The position numbers were made by a program, and so were the translations under genes. This document shows, in pieces, positions 52,231 to 60,794 of a DNA stretch of 64,000 nt. The notes beneath the pieces are model-generated. The model made no database searches and had not been told where the DNA came from. It saw only the letters and a program-made list of their open reading frames with translations. Each line of letters opens with the position of its first letter. The stretch's first letter is position 1. Origin of the DNA: Chlorobium sp. N1 (GTDB lineage: Bacteria; Bacteroidota; Chlorobiia; Chlorobiales; Chlorobiaceae); assembly GCF_004332115.1 (NCBI RefSeq), contig NZ_SJPA01000007.1:18501-82500 (forward strand). Reading direction: 5' to 3'.

Positions 52231-52359
52231 GTCGGTAGGGTTTGTTGGATTGATGAAAGTCGTTGCGTAACATCCCCTAATTCGCCTCCCTTCGGAGGGA
52301 GCACGGTCGGGGAGTCGGCCGCTGTAGGGGGAATATAACACTAAAATCATCCGAACTCC

Positions 52360-53811
52360 ATGCACTGCGATCTTCTCGAGCTCGAACCGCGCCCCCTCTG
52401 GCGCCATTTCCACCGGCTGACCCTTACGCCGCGACCCTCCGGCCACGAGGAGGCGGTGCGCGCGCTCGTTACGGGGTTCGCCCGCGATCTCGGACTCGAG
52501 GCATTCGTGGACCGCGCGGGCAACGTCGTCGTACGCAAGCCGGCGACGCCGGGAATGGAGTCCCGTCCGGGGGTGGTGCTCCAGGCCCATCTCGACATGG
52601 TGCCCCAGCAGAACGCCGGCGGCACGCACGATTTCGTAAACGACCCGATCGAGGCGTACGTCGACGGAGACCGGGTGCGCGCCCGCGGCACCACGCTCGG
52701 CGCCGACAACGGCATCGGCGTTGCGGCCATCCTGGCGGTGCTGGAATCGGATTCGATCGTGCACGGCCCGCTCGAGGCGCTCTTCACCGCCAACGAGGAG
52801 GCCGGCATGACGGGCGCGCTCGGCCTCGAGGCGGGCACCCTCCGCGGCTCCTGTCTCCTCAACCTCGACTCGGAGGACGAGGGCGAGCTCTTCATCGGCT
52901 GCGCCGGCGGGCTCGACGCCACGTTCGCCTTCAGCTGCACGACCGGGCCCGCTCCCGCCGGAAGTCTCGGGTTCCGGGTCCGGGTCCGTGGGCTCCGGGG
53001 CGGCCACAGCGGGATGGACATCCATCTCGGGCGCGGCAACGCCAACAGGCTGCTCGCCCGGCTGCTGCTGGCGGGCGAGGGGCCCCACGCCATGCGGCTC
53101 GCCTCGCTCGAGGGAGGCTCGCTGCGTAACGCCATCCCGCGCGAAGCCGAGGCCCTGGTTGCCGTCCCCGAAGAGGCTGCCGAAGGGTTCCGCTCCACGC
53201 TTGGTGGGCTCGCCTCCTCCCTCCGCCTCGAGCTCGAGGCGGCAGACCCCGGCCTGCAGGTCGAGATCCTTCCGGCGGCAGCGCCGGAGCGGGTTATGGA
53301 GGGCGGGGCGGCCTCCCGCCTCCTGAAGGCGATCGACGCGTGCCCGAACGGGGTCTCGCGGATGAGTGCCGAAATGGAGGGGCTCGTCGAGAGCTCCAGC
53401 AACCTCGCCGTCGTGCGTACCGGAGGGGAGCGGGCCGCTGTCGAATGCCTGCTCAGGAGCGCATCGGAGGAGGGGATGGAACGGCTGGAAGAGATGTTTA
53501 CGGAGGTGTTCGCGGGAGCGGGAGCGGAGGTGTCGTTCAGCGGAGGGTATCCCGGCTGGAGGCCCGACCCCTCCTCGCGCCTCGTCGGGCGCATGCGGGA
53601 TATCTACCGCGGGATGCACGGCCGTGAGCCTAAGCTCCGTGCCGTGCACGCGGGGCTCGAGTGCGGCATCATCGGCGCTGGGTACCCGGAACTCGAGATG
53701 GTCTCGTTCGGGCCCACCATACGCCACCCGCACTCGCCGGACGAGTACGTCCTCACCCCCTCCGTCGGGAGGTTCTGGGAGTTCCTCGTCCGGGTGCTCG
53801 CCGGGCTCTGA
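52360..53811 (+). CDS. pepD: Aminoacyl-histidine dipeptidase (cytosol non-specific dipeptidase)
   Basis: The 483-residue M20-family metallopeptidase has the zinc-ligand motifs LQAHLDMVPQ (about residue 75), TTLGADNGIGVA (about 115), FTANEEAGMTGA (catalytic Glu about 150), LNLDSEDEGELFIG and, near the C-terminus, VHAGLECGIIGAG and GPTIRHPHSPDE. It hydrolyses dipeptides, including Xaa-His, in the cytoplasm. Length and all metal ligands look normal. It lies between two small chlorosome-like genes and converges on the second with a nine-base gap. Confidence 0.94.
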   Translation: MHCDLLELEPRPLWRHFHRLTLTPRPSGHEEAVRALVTGFARDLGLEAFVDRAGNVVVRKPATPGMESRPGVVLQAHLDMVPQQNAGGTHDFVNDPIEAYVDGDRVRARGTTLGADNGIGVAAILAVLESDSIVHGPLEALFTANEEAGMTGALGLEAGTLRGSCLLNLDSEDEGELFIGCAGGLDATFAFSCTTGPAPAGSLGFRVRVRGLRGGHSGMDIHLGRGNANRLLARLLLAGEGPHAMRLASLEGGSLRNAIPREAEALVAVPEEAAEGFRSTLGGLASSLRLELEAADPGLQVEILPAAAPERVMEGGAASRLLKAIDACPNGVSRMSAEMEGLVESSSNLAVVRTGGERAAVECLLRSASEEGMERLEEMFTEVFAGAGAEVSFSGGYPGWRPDPSSRLVGRMRDIYRGMHGREPKLRAVHAGLECGIIGAGYPELEMVSFGPTIRHPHSPDEYVLTPSVGRFWEFLVRVLAGL

Positions 53812-53820
53812 GGCCGCGCT

Positions 53821-54084
53821 TCAGACGCGCGGCGCTTGAGGCGCCTGCGCCTTCTTCGGCACGAGGGCCTGCGTCACGCCCTCCAGCACGCGGCTGTAGG
53901 TCCTGAGCATGCCCACCGACATGTCGAGCGACACGCGCGCGACCGGTACCAGCACCGCCGTCGCCGCCCTCACGCCTCCCGCCACCAGATCGATCTGCAG
54001 CTGCACGAGCCGTGCCGCCATGTCCACGAGGCCGCCGACCGGGCCCCGTCCCTGTCCTGTCGATTGTTCTGCCATGGTATCCAT
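53821..54084 (-). CDS. Chlorosome envelope protein, CsmB/CsmF-like
   Basis: The 87-residue protein contains LVQLQIDLVAGGVRAATAVL followed by PVARVSLDMSVGML, resembling the CsmB/CsmF family of chlorosome envelope proteins, in which an LVQ-QIDL helix and an A-GVL-P segment recur. It would lie in the chlorosome envelope of a green sulfur bacterium. ATG 54075 (MAEQST) is an equally good start and nearer the usual length. Arg content is higher than in classical CsmB. Confidence 0.62.
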   Translation of the reverse strand: MDTMAEQSTGQGRGPVGGLVDMAARLVQLQIDLVAGGVRAATAVLVPVARVSLDMSVGMLRTYSRVLEGVTQALVPKKAQAPQAPRV

Positions 54085-54304
54085 CGTTTAGTCGTTGTCG
54101 TAGCCACTTTTTTGTTCAGCAGCCCGCGTACTGCTCCGGGCTGATACCACCATAATGCGAACGGGGCGCTGATAGTTTGGCTCCATGTCCTCCCGCCCTG
54201 GATTTTCCGCTACAGGGCGGTGCGCTCTTCAGGCCGGGCGTATGGGGAGGGCGGTGGGGGGGGCGATCCCTTTGGGGAAATCTCCATGTGTGTATTGGAT
54301 ATGC

Positions 54305-54412
54305 TCAGAAACGTATGTCGCGGGCGAACGCTCCCACTACGAAGAAGCGTATCCCGAGTTCCCCGGCGGCATCGGCAATGTGCTTCAGTGCCGATATGCT
54401 TTCCCCGGTCAA
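54305..54412 (-). pseudogene. Truncated AbiEii-like nucleotidyltransferase toxin
   Basis: From TTG 54412, which overlaps the stop of the AbiEi gene (TTGA), 35 codons read ISALKHIADAAGELGIRFFV then VGAFARDIRF and stop at 54305. This is the start of the nucleotidyltransferase fold of AbiEii-type toxins (ALxxIAxAAxELGIxFFxVGAxARD). The catalytic G-S-x-D-x-D region that should follow is missing, so the toxin is dead. Confidence 0.62.
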
Positions 54413-55491
54413 TCTTCCCGGAAATATTCCGTGAGCTGCCGTTCATAGATGACCTTTGCGGTTTCCATGGTTCTCTGGTCGCCTATCGCGAGCAGGTCGG
54501 CGTACACAAGAAAGGGGTGGACGGTATCGTCTTCCTGCCGCTCCTTCTCCCTCATCCAGAACCTGTCGAGTATCTCCACGTTGCCGCGGGGGTCTTTTTT
54601 AAGCTTGTTTGCCACCACCAGTTCCGCGATGCGGTTCCTGTTGGTATAAAGCGTCGCGGTTTCCGGCTTCAGGTACCCGGTCAGTTTCCAGGCGGCGACC
54701 TCTCCCCCCCACTGGGCGGCGGCGGTATCCAGCTGAAGCCCTTTCCACCACTCCCGTTCTCCATGAAAGCGTCCGAGGAGGAGTTTCTGCCGGAGGGTTT
54801 CAGCGTAGGCGGCTGCCCACTGCCCGAAGAGCTCTTCCCGCCGGACGAGCTTCTTTTCCCGCTTATGCGCCTGGACGATGAACCCTCTTTCGGCGAGTCC
54901 TGCCATGGTGTTGGCTGCGGTCCCGAGGGCGACGCCGGCCGTTTCGGCGATGTCGCGATACGGTTTGCCGGCGAGCTCGGGCCTGCAGAGCAGCGTAAAG
55001 ACGATTTTCAGCCCGGCTCCCCTGAAGATGCGTCCGGTACGGGGAAGGGGGGCCTTTTCAGCAGGTTTTTTCCCTGTCGTCCAGATCAGCACGGGGGGGT
55101 GGTTTATGAAGGCATTTCCGGCCGTATCGACGAACTGTATGCCCGCCTCCTTGAGGCGTGCCGCGGCTTCCGGCGCGACATACCCGGCGGCCAGAAGGAG
55201 GGGGTGGGTGCCACGGTCCCGCTGGAGAAGGAGGTGCGCTTCGTCCGTCTTCTTGAAATGCTTCATCTCTTCGACCCGCCAGACAAAGGCAGTTCCGAGC
55301 AGCCTGCCTTCGGCCTGCAGGAGAGGCTTCCCGGTTCGGCCCTCCTGGACGGCCTCCAGGGTGAACTCCAGCGGAACGAGCGTCTCAAGCGTCTTCATCG
55401 CCTTGATGAAGAGTCCCTCGTCGTTCCGTGTGTGTGTTTCTTTGCGGCGAGCCATCGTCCCAACCCCCTTTTTTTGTTCAACTTTTGCCAT
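54409..55491 (-). CDS. Type IV toxin-antitoxin AbiEi-family antitoxin
   Basis: The 360-residue protein resembles AbiEi antitoxins: an N-terminal region, YVAPEAAARLKEAGIQFVDT followed by AGNAFI, a winged-helix segment (PYRDIAETAGVALGTAANTM), and a C-terminal domain with AAWKLTGYLKPETATLY. AbiEi represses its operon and counters an AbiEii nucleotidyltransferase. The partner gene at 54305-54412 is truncated, so this antitoxin is an orphan. The M at residue 13 is an alternative start. The promoter should lie between 55492 and 55636, shared with the divergent nucleotidase gene. Confidence 0.78.
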   Translation of the reverse strand: MAKVEQKKGVGTMARRKETHTRNDEGLFIKAMKTLETLVPLEFTLEAVQEGRTGKPLLQAEGRLLGTAFVWRVEEMKHFKKTDEAHLLLQRDRGTHPLLLAAGYVAPEAAARLKEAGIQFVDTAGNAFINHPPVLIWTTGKKPAEKAPLPRTGRIFRGAGLKIVFTLLCRPELAGKPYRDIAETAGVALGTAANTMAGLAERGFIVQAHKREKKLVRREELFGQWAAAYAETLRQKLLLGRFHGEREWWKGLQLDTAAAQWGGEVAAWKLTGYLKPETATLYTNRNRIAELVVANKLKKDPRGNVEILDRFWMREKERQEDDTVHPFLVYADLLAIGDQRTMETAKVIYERQLTEYFRED

Positions 55492-55635
55492 CGTTCAATA
55501 ATATTGAACATGAGGGATTTATGAACAAAAGGGTGTTCTTTTTTTCGGCAGGTACAGCCGATGTCCTACCCTCGCAGGTATTTTCCCCTTCAGAAGCATT
55601 TCCCCTCAAAGGGTCGACCGACCACAGATACCCCC

Positions 55636-56094
55636 ATGCATATGAAGAAGATCCTCTACCTCGACATGGACAACACCCTCGTCGATTTCCGTTCGGGCAT
55701 CGACGCCCTGAAGCCCGACGACCTCAGGAGATACGAGGGGCGTTACGACGACGCGCCCGGCATCTTCCGCCTGATGGAGCCGATGGAGGGCGCCCTGGAG
55801 GCGTTCGGGGAGCTCTCGATCCTGTTCGATACCTACATCCTCTCGACCGCCCCGTGGGAGAACCCCTCGGCCTGGAGCGACAAGCTGCGCTGGGTGAGGA
55901 AGCATCTCGGCAACGCCGCCCGCAAGCGGCTCATCCTCTCCCACCACAAGCACCTCAACATCGGCGACTACCTCGTCGACGACCGCCACGACGCCAACGG
56001 GGCCGACCGCTTCCAGGGGGAGCTGATCCATTTCGGGGGCATCGCCTACCCCGACTGGCGGAGCGTCACGGAGTACCTGGCGGGCGAGGCGTGA
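55636..56094 (+). CDS. 5'(3')-deoxyribonucleotidase-like HAD hydrolase
   Basis: The 152-residue protein begins ILYLDMDNTLVDFRSG, the HAD motif I of the NT5C family (D-x-D-x-T/V), followed by YILSTAPWENPSAWSDKLRW (motif II Ser/Thr) and NIGDYLVDDRHDANGADRF (motif III aspartates). It should dephosphorylate deoxynucleoside monophosphates. ATG 55636 or 55642 starts immediately before motif I; the longer upstream frame is not supported. Inside a defence-type island it could also act in nucleotide depletion, but this is speculative. Confidence 0.85.
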   Translation: MHMKKILYLDMDNTLVDFRSGIDALKPDDLRRYEGRYDDAPGIFRLMEPMEGALEAFGELSILFDTYILSTAPWENPSAWSDKLRWVRKHLGNAARKRLILSHHKHLNIGDYLVDDRHDANGADRFQGELIHFGGIAYPDWRSVTEYLAGEA

Positions 56095-56208
56095 GGTGGG
56101 CCGATGCCCATATTTCGCCGGCGTTCGTTATTATTGGACAGGGGGAGCAGGTTTTCGAACAGCAGACAGTCCGGTTCCTTCGGTACCGGTAGGTCGGGGA
56201 GGCAGGTG

Positions 56209-56544
56209 ATGCGGAAGAAAGAACATATCGTCAGATACACGGATGAAGAGCTCCGGGCAAAGCAGCAACGGGGTGAGGACAGAAGCGACTGGAAGCGCGC
56301 AGCGGCCCTCACTGCTCCGGAAATTGAAGCCGCCATTGCTGCCGACGAAGACGAGGCGGGAATGCATATTGACTGGTCTACTATCACCGTAGAGCAGCCC
56401 CGTCCCAAGAGCGTCCTCAATATGCGGGTCGATTATGAGGTTCTGGCGTTCTTCCGTAGTCAAGGCAAGGGATATCAGAAAAAAATCAATGCGGTGCTGC
56501 GCTCTTATGTAATGCAGATGCAGAAAGAGAGGCACGCCAAATGA
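56209..56544 (+). CDS. BrnA-like antitoxin / CopG-type protein
   Basis: The 111-residue protein ends with SVLNMRVDYEVLAFFRSQGK then GYQKKINAVLRSYV, the ribbon-helix-helix C-terminus typical of BrnA antitoxins. The N-terminal part (YTDEELRAKQQRGEDRSDWK) also fits. A BrnT toxin normally precedes brnA, but no BrnT-like frame is visible upstream, so this is an orphan. ATG 56209 follows a GGAGGCAGGT ribosome site. The stop overlaps an ATG at 56541 (ATGA), the expected start of the next gene. Confidence 0.8.
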   Translation: MRKKEHIVRYTDEELRAKQQRGEDRSDWKRAAALTAPEIEAAIAADEDEAGMHIDWSTITVEQPRPKSVLNMRVDYEVLAFFRSQGKGYQKKINAVLRSYVMQMQKERHAK

Positions 56545-58153
56545 ATTCAAGAGCGACCGCAAGCGGCTGCCGGAGGCGGATCTGATTGCGGCGGTTGTTT
56601 CACTCGCAAACACTGAAGGCGGTGATTTGTTGCTCGGCGTCGAAGATGACGGTGCTGTGACCGGCTTGCATGAAGAGCACCTAAACATTGCCGGCCTGCC
56701 GGCGCTCGTCGCCAACCGGACAAACCCGTCACTATCCGTCAGGGCTCAGAAACTTAGCGTTGTTGGCCATGATATTGCAAGAATCGAGGTGCCCAAATCC
56801 CGCCAGATCGTAGCCGCCTCTGATGGAGCCTCCTATCGCCGCCGGATCAAGTTCGACGGCAAGCCGGAAGCGGTACCTTTTTACCCGCATGAGTTTATCC
56901 AGCGCCAGTCCGCAATGGGGCAGATAGACCCATCGGCATTATTGATCGAAGATCTGAATGCCGACCAATTCGACCCGTTGCAACGATTGCGCATTCGCAA
57001 CTCCATCAAGAAATATGGCGGCGATAATGCTTTGCTTGGGCTCACCGATGAGGAACTGGATTCGGCGCTGGGACTCTGCCGAACTAATAATGGGGTACGT
57101 AAGCCCACTGTTACAGGGCTGCTTCTGCTTGGTACGGCTGAATTGCTGCGTAACCACCTGCCTGCTCATGAGGTTGCCTTCCAAGTGTTACGGGGTACCG
57201 ATGTCCAAGTGAATGAATTCTATCGCACACCTCTCATTGAAACCTTTGAAGAGATCGAAAAGCAGTTCAGGCCATGGGTAGTTGAAGAAGAGATCCAAGT
57301 CGGACTGTTCCGGGTGCCGGTACCCAACTATGACCGGCGCGCTTTTCGCGAAGCCCTCGTGAACGCGCTGGTTCATCGTGATTTCAGCCGCCTCGGGGCA
57401 ATTCATGTAAAAATCGGAGATGACGGGTTGTCAATCTCCAACCCCGGTGGATTTGTCGAAGGTGTTACCCTGGATAACCTGCTGGTTGCTGATCCCCGAT
57501 CGCGCAACCCTCTTCTTGCTGATGCAATCAAGCGTATAGGCCTGGCCGAGAGGACCGGGCGCGGCATTGATCGCATTTATGAGGGAATGCTTCGTTATGG
57601 CCGGCCGGTACCGGACTACTCCCTTTCCAACGAGTATACCGTGACCTTGTTTCTCTCCAACGCCGCCGCTGACCTGGACTTTTTACAGATGGTGGTTGAG
57701 CAGGATGACAAGCTCGGGAACATGCCGATTGACTCACTCATTGTCCTCTCTCGGCTTCGCGAAGAGCGTCGGTTGACCACTGCCGACCTGGCGCCATCGG
57801 TGCAAAAGCCGGAACCGAGCGTGCGCGCCACCCTTGAGCGTTTGGTTGAAACCGGCTTTCTGGAACCGCATGGAACCGGCAGGGGCCGTACCTATACGCT
57901 CAGCGCCGCAATGTACCGCAAGGCAGGCAAGAAATCGGAGTACATCCGACAAGCCGGGTTTGCGCCCATTCAGCAGGAGCAGATGGTGTTGAACTACATC
58001 GATAAGCACGGCAGTATTAAGCGCGCTGATGTGATTGAGCTCTGCCATCTAACCCCGGATCAAGCATATAAACTGCTGTTAAGGTTGAAAAAACGCGAAG
58101 CAATTCAGCAAATAGGTGAGCGAAAAGGGGCTGTTTATGAGCGTAAGTGTTAA
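56543..58153 (+). pseudogene. AlbA_2/Schlafen-type ATP-binding transcriptional regulator, 5' end frameshifted
   Basis: The coding frame carries EFKSDRKRLPEADLIAAVVS and LANTEGGDLLLGVEDDGAVT, the AlbA_2 (Schlafen) domain, then a GHKL-like ATPase region with REALVNALVHRDFSRLGAIH and ISNPGGFVEG, and a C-terminal winged helix (about 508 residues from TTG 56627). Conserved sequence runs upstream of TTG 56627 to 56543, but the natural start, ATG 56541 (overlapping the brnA stop), is in another frame and ends after 14 codons. A small indel at the start would explain this. If translation begins at TTG 56627 the domain loses about 28 residues. Confidence 0.75.
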
Positions 58154-58197
58154 TTTATGCGCTCGGCGCAAATATTTGCGCCTGTTTATGCGCAAGA

Positions 58198-58569
58198 CGT
58201 ATAACCCGAATGAAATCACAAAACACCTCAAAAACATCTTTGAAAGCGGTGAACTGGTTGAAAAAGAGGTTAGTTCCATTTTGGAACATACCACTCGGAG
58301 TTATGGAGGGTAAGACCCAGACGGTACGATCGAAACTCTATAACCTCGACGCCATCATCTCCATTGGCTGCAGGGTGAATTCAGCGACAGCAACCCGGTT
58401 CCGCCAGTGGGCGACATTGCACCTTCGTGAGTACATCGTCAAAGGCTTCACGATGGATGATGAGCGCCTCAAAGGCACTGGCGGAGGGCAATACTGGAAA
58501 GAGCTGCTTGAGCGCATCCGCGACATCCGCAGCCGTGAAAAAGCCCTCTACCGCCAGGTGCTTGCCTAA
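58198..58569 (+). pseudogene. RhuM-family protein remnant with internal frameshift
   Basis: One frame reads NPNEITKHLKNIFESGELVE and stops at 58313; the next frame reads LYNLDAIISIGCRVNSATAT and LLERIRDIRSREKALYRQV to 58569. Joined, these match the middle of RhuM-type virulence proteins (ITKH-KNIF-EGEL, then YNLD-IISVGYRVNS, then ERIRDIR-SEK-FYQ). The N-terminal start and the C-terminal half of the family are missing, so the gene is dead. It follows the AlbA_2 gene by less than 50 bp. Confidence 0.72.
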
Positions 58570-58608
58570 TGAACAGCGCAGGTTTTTGAACAACGGGTGC
58601 CTATGTTC

Positions 58609-58639
58609 GTGCATATTGGAATGATATTCCATATCGCAC
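58609..58639. repeat. Imperfect inverted repeat containing GTGCATATTGGAA
   Basis: GTGCATATTGGAAT faces ATTCCATATCGCAC across three bases. The left arm is identical to the left arm of the perfect hairpin at 58993-59023, about 384 bp away. The pair brackets the gene fragment at 58736-58942. Confidence 0.6.
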
Positions 58640-58735
58640 GGATTATGAGGCAGAGGCCCTTGTCTTCAAGGCAACCCAGAAAATCAGCAGGGAGGATCGG
58701 CCCATGCCGGATGAAGAACGACAGGAGGGCGTTCG

Positions 58736-58942
58736 GTGCTCGCCGAGGTCTACCCTTCCCTTTGGAGCAGGCGGTATCCCCGCATGGACCGTACCCCCGA
58801 CCAGCACGACGCATACTCGGTAGCGGCCTGGCTGAGGGAGGCGGACGGGGACGGGTCGCTCGGAGGGTATTTCAGACCTGATATGCTTCCGGGGCAATAC
58901 GGCGAGGCGCAGCTCGAGGGGTGGATACTCGGGGTGAAGTGA
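58736..58942 (+). pseudogene. C-terminal fragment of an uncharacterised conserved protein
   Basis: The frame reads LAEVYPSLWSRRYPRMDRTP, DQHDAYSVAAWLREADGDGS and LEGWILGVK. The pattern E-YPSLW...DQ-DAY-VA-WL...EGWILGV occurs at the C-terminus of a family of uncharacterised proteins with an RNase-H-like look. Only the last ~68 residues are present, and no start codon with a ribosome site precedes them. It lies between two copies of the GTGCATATTGGAA repeat. Confidence 0.45.
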
Positions 58943-58992
58943 GGCGCTATAGTGAATGGCGGGTGGGAAAAAAGGATAGATTGTTTTCTGCC

Positions 58993-59023
58993 GTGCATAT
59001 TGGAACCGTTTTCCAATATGCAC
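58993..59023. repeat. Perfect 13-bp inverted repeat (hairpin)
   Basis: GTGCATATTGGAA and TTCCAATATGCAC flank a five-base loop (CCGTT). A perfect AT-rich stem without a T-tract suggests a protein-binding site or a small interspersed element rather than a terminator. A related copy lies at 58609-58639. Confidence 0.8.
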
Positions 59024-59124
59024 GCACCCCGTCGCTAAAGCCCGCCCCGTGGGACCTGAGCTGCTCCTTCCGTCCCTCTCTTTCCGCTCCCTGTCCGTTT
59101 TTTCAACCTTCAGACCTCCTCGTC

Positions 59125-59352
59125 ATGGGATTCAGATTCTGGAGACGCCTGACCATCTTTCCGGGCGTTACGCTCAATTTCAGCCGCTTAGGCGTCTCCC
59201 TTTCGCTTGGGCCGAGAGGGGCGAAGGTGACGCTTGGTAGGAAGGGTACGAGGGTGACTGCGGGCATCTCCGGCACCGGGATGTCCTGGACGAAGAGGCT
59301 TGAGGGAACGCCCCCTTCAGGCGGCACTCCGCGGAAGGCGGAAAAAGAGTGA
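59125..59352 (+). CDS. DUF4236 family protein
   Basis: The 75-residue protein reads MGFRFWRRLTIFPGVTLNFS, RLGVSLSLGPRGAKVTLGRK then GTRVTAGISGTGMSW, matching the DUF4236 pattern (F-FR-S----PG-RLN-SKSGVS-S-G-RGA--T-G-KG---T-G-PGTG-S). The function is unknown. ATG 59125 gives the family N-terminus; the longer upstream frame is spurious. Confidence 0.88.
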   Translation: MGFRFWRRLTIFPGVTLNFSRLGVSLSLGPRGAKVTLGRKGTRVTAGISGTGMSWTKRLEGTPPSGGTPRKAEKE

Positions 59353-59588
59353 GCGGGTTGTTCCTGCAGCAGGGCTGTCGATGTCCGTCTTGTTGCGGCT
59401 GGATGAAGGGCGGGCGGCCCGGCCTGGTCCGCAGCTCCAGGCGGTCGGCGAATGCTGACTGGGGATTTTCCGGATTTCCTGCCGGGTGAACCGGCCCCCG
59501 GCGATAACCGGAAGCGGGGTGATTCCGGTTGTTCTCAGGAGGGCGTTCCCTCCTGCCGAAGAGGGGTGTCGTCCAGCAGGACGAGCGC

Positions 59589-60794
59589 TTATGCCGACGG
59601 GCTGTTGCTGTTTTCCAGGGCTTCAAGGAGCTTCGAGTAGCCTATTTTCTCCTGTTCAAGCCGTATGCGGTCGCCGAGACGGTTGTGGCGAAGATCGTCG
59701 TAGAGGGAGTGTTCACACTCGCTAAGCCGTGGAAGGGGGTCTGTTTCGGGGCGGGGTTCGCGTTCCCAGTACCTGCGGTGGGCGAGGAGGGTTTCCCTCT
59801 CCATGAGGAATGAGGACGCGTGGGGGAAATAGTGGCGGAACTGGTTCAGGATGGCGAAGCCGTGGGTGTCGATGTCGCCCCAGTAGTACAGGGCTTTGTC
59901 CTGGAGCCACTCTGCGGTTGCGAGGTTCCCGAAGCCGTAGCCTGCCCCGAAGATGACCATTGCGCCCGGGGTTGGTGGGAAGGCGAGAAAGTTGATTTCG
60001 TTCTCGGTGATGAAGACGGTTTCGACGGGTATGTTGAGCCGGGCGAAGTCGTCCCGGGTGAGGGTGATTTCATGGCCGTTGCCTTCAGGCAGTATGCAGA
60101 GGGCCGGATCGAGGATCCTGAAGCGTACCCGGAGGGGTTTGTCCAGGAACCCGTAGCGCTGGCAGAAGTTGGTTGCGCCGGTGGCTTTTTCGTTGATCGA
60201 TCCGGGCGGGAGGGAGAGGTCGAAGAGTTCGGAGAGTGTGCCGCGGTGTTGTTCGATGAATTTGCTGTGTACGCCGGGAAGCTCTATCTGGCGGAGGTAG
60301 ACGCCAGGACGGGGATGATGGCGCAGCCAGTCTGCGAGGCGCAGCATGGCAGGCCATGACTCGGAGTGTTCAAGGGCCCGGAGGGGGCGCCGGGCAAGCC
60401 AGGGGAGGAGGTCCGGCATCTCTTTTCGGCACCGCTTCACCATGGAGGCGAACTCGTCGGCTGCCCGCCGTTTGCCGATGAGGGCGAGGGCGTCATCCAT
60501 CGTGTCGACCCATATCTCCGACGGGACGGTGTTGCTGCCGCGTACGCGGTGGTTGATGGTTTGCCAGACGATGCGATAATGCACGGCGGATGCCCTGAGC
60601 CCGGAGATCCAGTTCCGTACGTCGGCGAACCGGTCGGTGATTTCCCGTGAGCCGGGCTTTCTTAGCGTGATGCGCAGGGGGAAGAGTTCTCGGCCCTCAA
60701 CCATCGTGGACAGCAGCGTTCCCCGGTTCCACTGCTTCAGCACCTGCTCCCTGATGTCTGCGGGTGTGGTCCACTCCTTTGTCGTTGTGCTCAT
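59589..60794 (-). CDS. jetD: Wadjet system subunit JetD
   Basis: The 401-residue protein has the DUF3322-like N-terminal part and a DUF2220/TOPRIM-like C-terminal part with [20 protein letters not shown] (about residue 312), the acidic metal site expected of the JetD nuclease subunit. In Wadjet, JetD cleaves plasmid DNA that has been extruded by the JetABC SMC-like complex. It overlaps jetC by four bases (ATGA), so both are one operon. The length is normal and the GDIDTHG signature is intact. Confidence 0.92.
   Translation of the reverse strand: MSTTTKEWTTPADIREQVLKQWNRGTLLSTMVEGRELFPLRITLRKPGSREITDRFADVRNWISGLRASAVHYRIVWQTINHRVRGSNTVPSEIWVDTMDDALALIGKRRAADEFASMVKRCRKEMPDLLPWLARRPLRALEHSESWPAMLRLADWLRHHPRPGVYLRQIELPGVHSKFIEQHRGTLSELFDLSLPPGSINEKATGATNFCQRYGFLDKPLRVRFRILDPALCILPEGNGHEITLTRDDFARLNIPVETVFITENEINFLAFPPTPGAMVIFGAGYGFGNLATAEWLQDKALYYWGDIDTHGFAILNQFRHYFPHASSFLMERETLLAHRRYWEREPRPETDPLPRLSECEHSLYDDLRHNRLGDRIRLEQEKIGYSKLLEALENSNSPSA

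Noticed and set aside
54121..54142. Intrinsic terminator near the CsmB-like gene start
   Set aside because: The six-base stem has A-residues rather than T-residues after it in the direction of the gene and lies upstream, not downstream, of the coding region.
56104..56208. BrnT toxin upstream of the BrnA-like gene
   Set aside because: None of the frames shows the BrnT pattern (W-x-x-x-K-x-x-x-N-x-x-K-H-G); the antitoxin-like gene is an orphan.
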